Positions 11,094 through 21,800 of a stretch of 64,000 bases of DNA are shown one piece after another. Every line of letters starts with the position of its first letter. The stretch's first letter is position 1. Position numbers and translations under genes: made by a program. The notes under the pieces were generated by a model that had not been told where the DNA came from, did not search any database, and worked only from the letters and a program-made list of their open reading frames with translations. Source of the stretch: Pycnopodia helianthoides (Eukaryota > Echinodermata > Asteroidea > Forcipulatida > Asteriidae); the NCBI GenBank assembly GCA_032158295.1, contig CM063253.1, forward strand, positions 4,557,001 to 4,621,000, given 5' to 3'.

Positions 11094-11420
11094 AACTTGC
11101 CATCCCTTGTATTAGTGCCACAAGGTCTTCATGTAGTTGTGCAATTAGGTCATATCTTTTGCATTTGGCAAATTATTCAGGGCCTAATAAATTAGATGTG
11201 TGTGGGTTTATTAGTATTCGTGGGAGATGAGTTGTTGCCCATGATCTTAAACTATACATTACAACAATGTCTTCCAAAAGGTCTGAGACAACATTTTATG
11301 AGTTATTTGTGTAAGAAATATTTTTACCAGAGGCTTTTTATTGGCTCTGAGACACTAACCTTAAGGACGGTGCCCTGACTCTCAGTTTGGAAATAAAGAA
11401 TCAGTCCAAGTTTACAAACG
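11094..11420 (+). terminator. 3' UTR and polyadenylation signal of the TIR-NB-ARC-WD40 gene
   Basis: An AATAAA hexamer lies at 11392-11397, about 300 bp after the stop codon. It is followed by a G/T-rich stretch (TTTGGTGGGGGG) near 11425-11445 that fits a downstream element. An earlier AATAAA occurs near 11186. Confidence 0.5.
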
Positions 11421-12138
11421 CATATTTGGTGGGGGGGGGGGGTCTTTTCCAGAATGGTTCAGAAAGTCTTAGTTCATGAATATGTTTTTCATGACATCAC
11501 ATGTTTACAAAAGAAATGCCAAAGAGCCTGAACTTATCGAGGCACAGGTCAATCACAAAAAGGAAGGAAAAAACTTACAATTTTTTGATGGCAGGTTACA
11601 ACTCTTAGTCTTATCAACTGCTTACAAGGAGAAACTGATTAACACGTTGACTAACCGCCTACATTTATATTCGTAGTAACAGGTGTAACAGATTCTGCCA
11701 CTACGAGTATACTCGTAGAGAATGAAAGGGCTTTGTATTGTTTTTTTTAAAATACACTGGCATCACTGAGCACGCAACACATACGCTGCTGGCAGTGGTG
11801 AGGACATACATCCTTAGAATGTGTATGTTCAGTTTTTGTGTGTGTATTGTACCTATTTGGTATGCGCGCATGCGCACCGCACTTGGCAAATGGGAACGCC
11901 CTACGAATCTTTGACCGGCATTCAACGAGTTAAGCTGTTATATTTGAGCTGAAGTGAGGGTACGGAGTATCAAACTTCCCCTACATTCAGGACCAACTTA
12001 TTGTGCCTGCTCCTGTACATTCCTTGGCTTATGTTTTCTGCAATGCTGCACTAGTTCTGTGAGAAAAACAAGGTATTTTTATGTTGTGTGCAGCCACCTT
12101 TTTCTCAGTACATTTGAAGTGCAAATATCACATGTATG
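11421..12138. other. Intergenic sequence, no gene recognised
   Basis: It contains a G homopolymer (about 11430-11442) and otherwise ordinary AT-rich sequence. Short ORFs here have no family likeness. Confidence 0.5.
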
Positions 12139-12266
12139 TTAGTGCATTGTCGCAGAATGTAATCACGTGGTGAAATCTGAGCTACTCTGATTTCACGAGG
12201 CGAAGCTGAGTGAAATGGAAAGGCCAGACTTCGCCGAGTGATTATATTCTGCGACAATGCACGAAC
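12139..12266. repeat. MITE-like element with 25-bp terminal inverted repeats
   Basis: The left end is GTGCATTGTCGCAGAATGTA and the right end TATTCTGCGACAATGCAC. Arms of about 25 bp enclose a core that itself has an inner inverted pair (GATTTCACGAGGCGAAG / CTTCGCCGAGTGA). Confidence 0.7.
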
Positions 12267-13111
12267 GAAATGCATTCGATTTTATGTGTCATATAATAAT
12301 ATAACTCACACTTTTAGATCCTTGTCATTTGAAGGAAAAAAAATCACAATTAAACACAAAAAAAGACACAGAAACTTGCCACCACACACTCTGAAAATTC
12401 CACAAAAATCTTCTCTACAACGTGGATGACTCCTTGTAGACACCATCCTTGTTTGCCAGGTGGGAAATGTTTATATTGGAAATGATGCTGCGAAGCGTTC
12501 AATAATTATCCATATTGGACTCCAATATTAAATTGTTGAATGTCGTGGCAGTATACAGACTAATGGATGACACATGATACGTGTTCAACCAATCAGATGA
12601 CAAGGATCTGTGTTTGTGGTTTTTAAAATTTGATATCTTTTAAAAATATTTTATAGTGCTATCTCAGGTCTAATTGGAGCAAATATAAATATTTGTTGAA
12701 AATATTCTCACCATCTACAAAAGTTTCGATCAAGTAACATTTCCAAAAGTTTTTAACTAAATACCTCTTGTGTTTTTTTAATTTATATTATGTGTGTGTA
12801 AAAAAGCTTTTGTATAGTTTATTTTCTATAATTTTTTTATTTTTATTTTTTCCGTATATACAGCCATACATCAAATGGTAAAACTTGTATTTTGTTGCAA
12901 TTATGAGCCAACGCAATTCCCATACTCTGTTACACTGTGGCTGCATTTAGCAGGGTTCTACATGGCCCCGACAGGTCCATGTGCAATCCAAGTCCCCAGC
13001 AAACTTCAATACATATTAATAGGGTAACTGCCCATGCAGTGCCAAGGCTGGTGTAAAAACCAGTTCACTTCACAATGCAACAGAATCCTCCGATTGTATT
13101 TTTGCTGCACA
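12267..13111. other. Intergenic sequence, no gene recognised
   Basis: AT-rich, with homopolymer T tracts near 12770-12850. No protein-like ORF, RNA gene or clear repeat boundary is visible. Confidence 0.45.
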
Positions 13112-13240
13112 GTGGCGTGTTGTGGCCGAGCGGTCTACTGCATCGGACTCAAAGTTCTGATGGTTGAACCATCGGAGTGTGGGTTCGAGTCCCGGTCACG
13201 ACACTTTGTGTCCTTGAGCAAAGGCACTTACAGTGAGGAT
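13112..13240 (+). mobile_element. tRNA-headed SINE, 5' part
   Basis: The head GTGTTGTGGCCGAGCGGTCT...GGGTTCGAGTCCCGGTC resembles a class II (Leu/Ser-type) tRNA with A and B boxes. It runs into GACACTTTGTGTCCTTGAGC, a body also seen in the copy at 35310-35625. It is cut short at about 13240 by another repeat. It is a SINE and not a tRNA gene: the acceptor stem does not close and the same body follows other copies. Confidence 0.7.
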
Positions 13241-13244
13241 ATAC

Positions 13245-13530
13245 CATTGGTAGTTACTCCAAAAATTTATGACCATAAGGACTTGCTTGGTAAGAAGTAC
13301 TGCAGCTGTTGATAATGTATGTGTTTCTCAGATTGTGTTTCCAATTACAAATTATTCTTCCTGCATGGACATTGGACATAACCGCTCCAGATTTTTGGCG
13401 ATATCTTAGACACGCTACCACCTTTTGAAATGAAATTTTTACGTGGTTATTTTTATCATATATATCTACATTTATATAGGGGTTAAAACAGACAAACAGT
13501 TTCAAAAACCAAAGGTATACTTTGCCTTAC
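13245..13530. repeat. MITE-like element (family shared with 61633-61986)
   Basis: It starts TTGGTAGTTACTCCAAAAAT and ends AACCAAAGGTATACTTTGCC. Internal motifs (GACCATAAGGACTTGC, AGTACTGCAGCTGTTGATAA, AGATTTTTGGCG) recur in the element at 61633-61986 and, in part, at 36711-36900. Confidence 0.55.
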
Positions 13531-13679
13531 TAACCACAATTGCTTCTCCTAACCCAGGTGTACCAATGGGAACCTGAGAGTGCTGAGACAGTCAGTATTG
13601 TGTTGGATTAGCCCCTAAGAGGTTGTGGGTTCCCCAGTTAGAGGGCCAGTCTAAAAGTATGCCCGATGAACAGGGATAA

Positions 13680-14159
13680 TAATATACACATATGGACTGG
13701 CAATGAGGTCACTAGAGCACGTCTATTCCCCGAGGGACTGTGAGTTACCAGAAGAGGGACCCATTTCCCGAGGCCGAAGGCCGAGGGAAATAGGTCCCTC
13801 TTCTGGTCACTCACAGGCCCGAGGGGGGATAGACGAGCTCTAGTGACCGAATCATGGCAGTCCATATGTGTTTTATAACACAACTCCGTCCAAAATATGA
13901 AATAAGAAAAGAAACTACCGTAATCCGATCCAGACGCCGCCTTTTTTCTTTTTAAGATGAGCCTGGTAACCTCTTGAGGGCGCTGTAACCAGTCAAAAAT
14001 TGAAAAGACTATTGCCCGCTTCGGGAACTATTTCCCGCAAACTACGCGTGTGCGATGTCTAGTTCATGGTTGTGCAAATCTCATGCACTAGCCTATAATA
14101 GTTCATCCCACGTGACCGTGTTTCAGCCAACCAGAATACAGAACTAGCAAGAGGTGTGC
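13680..14159. mobile_element. Foldback-headed repeat element, copy 1
   Basis: Almost identical to 29650-30117. The first 184 bp (13687-13870) form a large hairpin from CACATATGGACTG to CAGTCCATATGTG, and the rest ends in CTAGCAAGAGGTGTG. This copy carries a 10-bp CGAAGGCCGA-type segment at the hairpin tip that copy 2 lacks. No ORF, so non-autonomous. Confidence 0.75.
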
Positions 14160-14214
14160 CTTGATCTAGCTACTCGGATATGTGCACTATATAAGAACCA
14201 ATGTTATTATTGTT

Positions 14215-14350
14215 CAGCAGGGTTTTCATTTAAATTGAGTTGCATTTTGATGCATTTAGCAGAACCAACATTATTATTATTTGACAGGGTTTTTCATTTT
14301 AAAGGAGTTGCATTTTGATGCATTCAGCAGGGTTTTCATTTCAACTGCCT
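14215..14350. repeat. Short tandem repeat, about three units
   Basis: Units contain CAGCAGGGTTTTCATTT and GTTGCATTTTGATGCATT with ATTATTATT interruptions. Confidence 0.6.
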
Positions 14351-16440
14351 TGCATTTTAAAACACCCGCTGGTGGATAAGGTTAATAGCTTGATGCGTTA
14401 AGGCACAAAGATTGTTAATTAGGCCCTATTTACTTTGATTGCAACTCTCTAAAGAGTTTGCACTGGATCAGAACCGATCAACTTCCTCTGAAGTTAATCC
14501 GGTGTAGTTTTAAAAATAACTTGATAAATCAAGCAAACTGTGGCTTCATGACAAGTTGTACTGTAGACTTCGTTCGTACATTTTGGAAATGCTGCAGGTA
14601 AAATTTGATCCATTCATAATGCAATAAGACATGACAATTATTATGTGAAAAATATTTATTACAACAGAGTATCTACCGAATCATGTTCTAATTCAATTCA
14701 GTTTGGGTAAAGTATTTTATTATGTAATTTAGTAGATTTTAAGCAATTTGGTTGGAGGAATATCCATTTCTTCAAAGTATTAAGTATAATGTATATTTAA
14801 TAGCAATCTCAAAGAGCTGTTAAAGCACACAATTTTAAGCATTGATCAATCTTGTATATATAGAAAAATGGTTTAACAGCCAAAATGCCGTTAGATTTAA
14901 AAAATATTGCTTAAAATATAAATGCTCACAGATTTACACTTGACAAACATGATACAAAAGATGAACATGGTGAGAAATATTCCCCTGAAATAATTATATT
15001 TGCTTGAAATGCTATACATTTTAGAGAAATGAGTCAAACAGTTAGTTTTGATCCAAAACACAAATTTTCTTTTGAAACAGGGATTTTAACTAAGTTCTCT
15101 TGACTCCGATGACCGATTGAGCTAGAGGTTTTGATTTCATATTTTGGGTCACATTAAGTGCGGATACTGGTGTTTGACAATGACCAGTGTTGTCCGCGTG
15201 TTTTAAGAACGATGCAGTGCTATTTTTGACTTAATAGATACATTTTGTAAGCAGGATTTTCTGCAAAAGCAACTGTATAAAATTTGTCTCTCTGTAAATT
15301 CTGTAAATTTGTAAATTCTGATGCCAGGTGAGGCGTATTTCAACAAATAGATGAATATAATGTTGACGTAAATATCCACTTCATGCTCCTCTTTAATGCT
15401 AGTACTGCCTAGTAGGATCAGAAGAAGCCACATTACAAAGAGAGGCCTTTTGATTTTGTATGTTGGGACCAACTTGTGTCTTTTTTGAAATAAAACGTCC
15501 ATTGCAACTGAATTTGGTTTCGACTTTTTTAGTCCACACAGTCTATTTTTTGCATCCCTGTGGAGACATCTTTTGTCCTTTTCTTTGTCCCTGTAGTTAA
15601 GAACCTCCCATAGACTTTGTACACAAACATTCCTTGTGGAGCACCCCAGTCTTTAGAGTTCCCCTATGGAGACCTTTTTCTTTTCCTTTAAAAAAAAAAT
15701 GTTATTCTCGGTTTCCATAAGGTAGCGAATATTAAAACAACTTATCAGAGTTGAGCCTCCGCTTTGTTGGATCAAGGGAGGGGAGGGGGCGTGCAATATA
15801 AAAACAATGCATACAAATAATCGATATTGTTCCTTTTGGCATTTATTAAGTGAGAAATCTACCCCCATCCCAACCACATGGAAAATACTTGTTGAAGTCT
15901 ATGCCACGAACACAGGGCTGCCAACATTTGCATCTTGCAATCTGGGAGATTTTCTCCACCTATCAGGGAGATATATAGAATTACATTCAACATAACGAGG
16001 ACAAAGTTTCCATAATCAGAGAGATTTTCAAATTTGTTCATCAGAACATGGAAAGATTGGTTTTTTTCAGGAAACTTTCTGCAGAAACAGGGAGAGTTGG
16101 AAGCTCTGCAAACATGACCTCGAAATCTGGGCGTTTTTTTCCCCTTGCATTTCTTTATTATTAATATTTAAGGTTTGAAATTGGACTAAGGACAAAAGGT
16201 TTAACTACACTCATTACAGGCACAACAAAAAAACATGTAAACAAAAGTAGAACAAGTCATGCTAAAATATGAAAGATGTAAATACAAAATTGAAAGATAA
16301 AAAAGTTTAAAATGAGAAGATATGGTACACTATGCACACTTTTACATTTAAAAAATATACTCGCTGTAATTTCTGCATATAAGCAGTTATTTAAAACAAC
16401 TTTCAAATAGTATATAAATTATGATACAATCTTTTCTACT
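14351..16440. other. Intergenic sequence, no gene recognised
   Basis: Long AT-rich stretch. One minus-strand ORF (15203-15502) has a hydrophobic segment that could pass for a signal peptide, but there is no supporting family or splice evidence. Nothing else is identifiable. Confidence 0.45.
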
Positions 16441-16695
16441 GATCAAATAGAATGATTGTTAATCAGCCAATCAAAATGCTTCAGCATACCAATACCATGA
16501 TGGTGATTGGTTGATCAGGTCGCCAGACTACCCTTTCTTGATGTCAATTGGTCAATGAGATCACTAGACTAGGCCACCAGAATAACAATGCTTGATGCTA
16601 ATTGGGCAATACGGTCACTGAATTGACTTGCCCGATGCTGATTGGCTGATCAGGTCACCAGAATGACCTTCCTTAGTGCTGACTGCTTTATCAGA
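16441..16695. repeat. Degenerate 50-60-bp tandem repeat
   Basis: About four units of the type TGATGCTGATTGGCTGATCA followed by GGTCACCAGAATGACC, strongly diverged from each other. Confidence 0.5.
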
Positions 16696-17861
16696 CCCTT
16701 TATTTATAAAAAAAGGTGATTACTTGCACACTTTAAATTTTAAAACACGATTAAAAAAAAACTTAGTTAAATGTATTTCTAACAATTATCAATATCAAGA
16801 TGAAAGGATTTCATATCAAAAAGTTATTTTCAGTTGAATAAAGTACACACGTCATTCCTTAAGAGTAAAAACATTCAACACTCTTCTCTGTGGTAATAAA
16901 AAATATATCTGAATACAAAAACCTCGTTCAGGAACCAGACACAATGTCGGCTTATATACATGTACATTGCCACACAGTCTGTTTATCTACCTCTATGGAT
17001 TAATAAGATAGTACGTTTAATTATTCATTGAAGTACTCAGTGTTGTAAATACACAATCAGTCCCGTTATAAAGATCTCCCAGACAGGAGGACGGCAGAAA
17101 TATCCCGTTTGGCTCCCATTGATGAGAAAGAGGGATTCTGGCACCCCAAAGGGGCTATATATACCCCCATTATATCAGGAGGGTGAACTCCATCGAGAGA
17201 TATTATTGTAGTGATACGTCCCCCATTGGGATATCTATGTGGGTGACATAACTCATCAGGGTATACCCATATGGGTGATAACCCAATTTGGGATACACCC
17301 AATTTGGGATACACCCAAATGGGCAATATGGACCAAAGAGGATATTCCAATGGTGTAAATATCTAAATATCCAATGGCTCTTTATATCACCAAATCAAGG
17401 CACTAATTGCCCCGTTTGGGAAAAGACCCCAACTAGAGTACGGACATCTCATATAGATTTAAGACAATAAAGGCACACTTGTTGTAAGGACGGAAAAGTG
17501 CAAGTGACAACAAACTTATTAACTGTAACAGCACACTTAAACTACAGATGTTGATGACGCTTGGCAAATTGAGGCCGATCAACGATTAAGTACAAACATT
17601 TTCCCTTGCTATGCAACTTGCAACTAATCCAAAATGGCGTAGGTGACCTTCAGAAAAAACAACTCTGTAATGGATTCTGCAGCAAATGCACTCGGACAGA
17701 TAAAACAACGACCAACGACACTACAGACCTTCAATCACAAACATGAGGGCAGCCATGAATCTATCAAAAACGTCTCAAATTCCGGCAGCATATTTTTCCC
17801 CAGAATAAAAACAGTATGCATTTTGTATTTACTATTAAAGTAGGCATTTTGGTGGAATCCA
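16696..17861. other. Intergenic sequence with short local repeats
   Basis: AT-rich. Around 17215-17330 there are several short near-repeats of CCCAATTTGGGATACA and CCCATATGGG. No gene recognised. Confidence 0.45.
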
Positions 17862-18015
17862 TCAAAATGCCAATAGCAGCTGCAGGTGGCTTGTACCAAA
17901 ATGCCAATAGCAGCCACAAGTGGCTTGTACCATAAATGCCAATAGCAGCCGCAAGTGGCTCGTACAAAAAATGCCAATAGCAGCCGCAAGCGGCTTTTAC
18001 CAAAATGCCCAATGC
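17862..18015. repeat. 37-bp tandem repeat, four to five units
   Basis: Units of the type AAAATGCCAATAGCAGCCGC followed by AAGTGGCTTGTACC. The repeat creates an apparently open minus-strand frame, which is a by-product of the repeat. Confidence 0.75.
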
Positions 18016-18540
18016 AGCTACAAACGGTTGCAAGATTTGACCTACATGTGAAGGTAGTTTCTTTCTCTCAACCACAGAGGTCAAGGTAAAGGTCATGTCC
18101 CGGGTTGACATTTACTATCAATGTTTCCCATAGTATCTACATTTCTACAAACAAAACCCAATTTCTTGTGGTGTTTGGGGTTTTTCGCCCCAATTATTTT
18201 CACTGAGAAAACAGTTAAAAAAACTCGACGATATTAGCCCTGCCTAGGCGTACGGTATGGTGATGATTATACAGAAAAATGATCATCTTTAAAGGGTTGG
18301 GTCAGTGAGGACGAGAACACACTGTACCTTTTCAAGGTCTTTTCAGGCTTAAACGTTTCAGTTCAATTCGTTGATTATTTGGCATTTCTGTAGTTCATTT
18401 ACCCTTGGAACCGAAAAAAATTTGGAAAAGATTTCAGCGTTTATCATTATTTCAAGTTCCTCTTTCTGTCATTTTTTTGTTGCACAGTTTACAGGTCTGG
18501 AATGGATATTTAGAGTGCATCAACATTTCAATTTCCACTT

Positions 18541-18688
18541 TAAGTCGTTTTTTTTTATTTATTTATTTTTTTTTTAAGACAACTTTGTGGGCGGGATAAC
18601 CATCTCAAGATGTTCTGTACTTTTTCTTCAATCGTTATCTTTGACTGTTATCTGAGTTCGTCCATAAAACTGATTTACAGAAGCCCCG
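18541..18688 (-). terminator. 3' UTR and candidate polyadenylation signal of the EYS-like gene
   Basis: Reading the minus strand past the stop codon at 18689-18691, AATAAATAAATAAA occurs at about 18554-18571, roughly 120 bp downstream. It sits in an A-rich tract, so the assignment is tentative. Confidence 0.4.
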
Positions 18689-18858
18689 TTACGAACACGT
18701 CGTTATCCCCGCTCCGCCCATCGGGTCGGCTTGGAGGTTGACGGAGGGCAACGTCTGGCTGCCTGGATTGACGGCCGTGGCAAACTGACCAATGCAACCG
18801 ACTAAGCCCTGATCAAAGTAGCTCCCAGTAAGCTGCTGGACATCGTTGGGATGCCCAC
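18689..18858 (-). CDS. EYS: EYS-like last exon: end of LamG5 and stop
   Basis: Acceptor TTTTTCAG, then [10 protein letters not shown]...GLVGCIGQF...GGAGITTCS and TAA. The two Cys of the LamG disulphide are present (GLVGCI and ITTC). The protein ends two residues after the LamG fold, so no membrane anchor follows. Confidence 0.85.
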
Positions 18859-21800
18859 CTGAAAAAAAAGTGGAAAACAAGTATTAAATAATGGATTAAG
18901 AGTTTCAGGGGTTTTTTTTTTTTTCAAAATCGAATACAAAAATACATCCATGATTATCCATGATTATCTTAATCCATGATTATAAACAATCGAGATGAAG
19001 TTATTTAATGATTTAAGTATCAAATAAATATTGAGAGAAACAATGATCTTATTTAGGGGCCAACTTGTATAGGTCTGCCCATTTCAAATGAAGTTTGCAG
19101 TTTTCACATTTGGACCTGTCTTAACACTAGGGTCCAATTTCTGCCGAAGCAGCAAACAGTGCCTAAATATTTTTTCTGCCAAGCAAAAAAAAAAGGCAGG
19201 ATACCAGTACTACATGTGACATAGTAATTTGGCTGGTAAACATTAATACGATAAGCATAATTTTGCTGTGCTTAGCTACTTTTCACAACATTCCATAGAA
19301 ACAACCCTTCTTCATGGGAGTCTCTTCTGTGACCATTTTGGATGTAGATTAACTGTTGATGTTTACATTTGTTGTGAATTTTTGAAAGTGCACAATGATT
19401 TGTATTTATGTATATTCGGTTTGCGGTAACACCATGTGCATAAATATCTACTTTGCTGTGTAGATTTTGTACTTTAGAGAACTTGTCTTTGCTATTTGTT
19501 CAACTACCGCGGAGTAGATTTTCGGAATGTGTTTATACCTAGATACAGCAAGCTGCCGAACGCATTGAGTCCCGTCTGGGATCCGGGACTCTGCGAGTTC
19601 ACCGTCTGCTGCTTGTCCTGTAAATCTTGTATCGTCATGGCAACACTCCTACCCAACCTGTAGAAAACAAGTCAACATAGATAGATAGATAGATGATACA
19701 TAGATAGCATTTATTGTCCACATTAAAAAAATATTGAAGTTCGATTTTTGATGGCAAATGGGTAAGAGCTAACCAAAATTATCTAGCATGTAAAATTATC
19801 AGGAAAATAAGGGGTTCCAAAATCGCTAATGGCAAAGTATTGTACATGAATATGCTCATATGTGTGCTCCCTAACCTTGTTACTTTTTAACCATGTATTC
19901 TCCTCATTTTCTTGAGAAACCAAAGATCCCCCTTTTACCAACGCCCAAACTGTACATTGTTTTTATCTGCATACCCCAGTCATAGTGGTCAATCACGTCT
20001 CTCGAGCCTCATGCTTGACCTGTGACTTCCCTTTTGCTTTAGGCTCCCCCCTTGTTCCCCTTGCTACTCATACACTGCACAACATATTAGTGTTGCTTAT
20101 TGCTGTCAGCCATAGCTGACCAATCCCAGTCTCTCTTTACCCTCATTCTTGACCTTTGACCTTCCCTCCAACGTTTTAAGCTCCGCCCCATAATCACCTT
20201 GCAACGCATACACTGCACAACATATTAGTGTTGATTGCTACACTGTCACTGCCAGAAATAGCTGACCAATCCCAGGCTCTCTAACCTCATTCATGACCTT
20301 TGACCTTCCCTAACTGCCCTTTAACCCTTTAGAGATCAATTACTTCTGTATAATATCACCATACGCCCAGACATTGCTAATCTTGTTGAGGAAAAATGTC
20401 AGGAAAATTATCAATAAACAAAAATACATGGTTTTGTTTTGGAGTTGTAGATTTTATGTTAACATGGGAAGCATTGGAAAATGTCAATTCGATCTGGTAC
20501 CTTACCTTTGACCCTCTTGTTTTGAGAGGAGGTTGGTCAAATCTTGCGGCCGTTTTTTCTGCCGCTATGGGCATTTCAGAACGGGGCTGCTAAAAGGGTC
20601 GCTAAAGGGTTAATGGCCATGCAACTCATACACTGCACAACATATAAGTGTTGATTAATTTCTCTCAGCTGTGACCGAACAATCCCAGTTAGTCCTCTAC
20701 TCATCAATTCTCCTCCCCCTTCCCACCCTTTTTTGCCAACTCAAGCTCCGCCCCCTTAACTCACCTTACGACTCTGACATTATACCACATATTGGTGTTG
20801 ATCGCTACGTTGTTGGCCGTGACGACCCTACGCCGTCACCGAGCTCATAGCGAAACTCCACCCGCTGGTTCTTGATCCCCAGGGCGATGAAGTCATCGTT
20901 GGTGCTGGCCCCGTACCACAAGATTAGGGAGTCCACCGAGGGGCTGCTCGTTCGGAACATGAGGGTGAACTCATTGGAGGAGAAATCACTGAAATGCACA
21001 AAAACATAAATAATTATAATGACAACAACAATGTAAATGTGTAAATAAGTAAATAAGTAAATATGTAAATATGTAAATATGTAAATATGTAAATATGTAA
21101 ATATGTAAATATGAATATCATTATCTCTAAATATAACTTTCTCTATAAAGCTAGGCCTCATATCATCTGACGATTTGTCCCAATATAAATCTAGTTATTA
21201 ATATTTCATTATAAATTATATAAACAAATATTCTTGGCTGGCTGCAGATTGCACCAAACCATTACATGGTGCTATGTAAATAAATGGGTCTTCTAATTTG
21301 AACATAGCATCGCATACCTGTTGAACAAAATAATGAACACTCAAAAACCATACGGATAAATATTATATAAAAGTTGATTATTATTGTTATTATTAAGGGC
21401 ATGAATTTTAAGGTAAATTAAAATTGGGATGACAAATAATTTTCTAGGTGTTGAGTTTATAAAACCCTGACTTAACCCTGACGGGTGAACACTGACACTG
21501 GTAACCCTGACATCCAAACCACAGTACTTCAAAGCAAATCCTTTCTCGAAATAATATATACTTTCAACAGCTGCAGTGCTTCTCACTAAGTAAGTTTTTA
21601 GGGTCACTCACTTTTGGAGCACTTACCAAAGTATAACCCTACATTTAACATACTTTATACATCAACGCAAAACAAAGGCAAACACAATGAACACAAAACC
21701 TGTAATATTTCAGTCCTTGATGGTAACCTCAGGTCTTTCAAGACAGTTATAAGGCAAGGAAGACTTGCAATAACAAAATATCCTGCAACCAGGATTAAAA

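Noticed and set aside
13112..13202. tRNA gene (Leu/Ser type)
   Set aside because: A and B boxes are present, but the acceptor stem does not pair and the sequence runs into a SINE body found in other copies.
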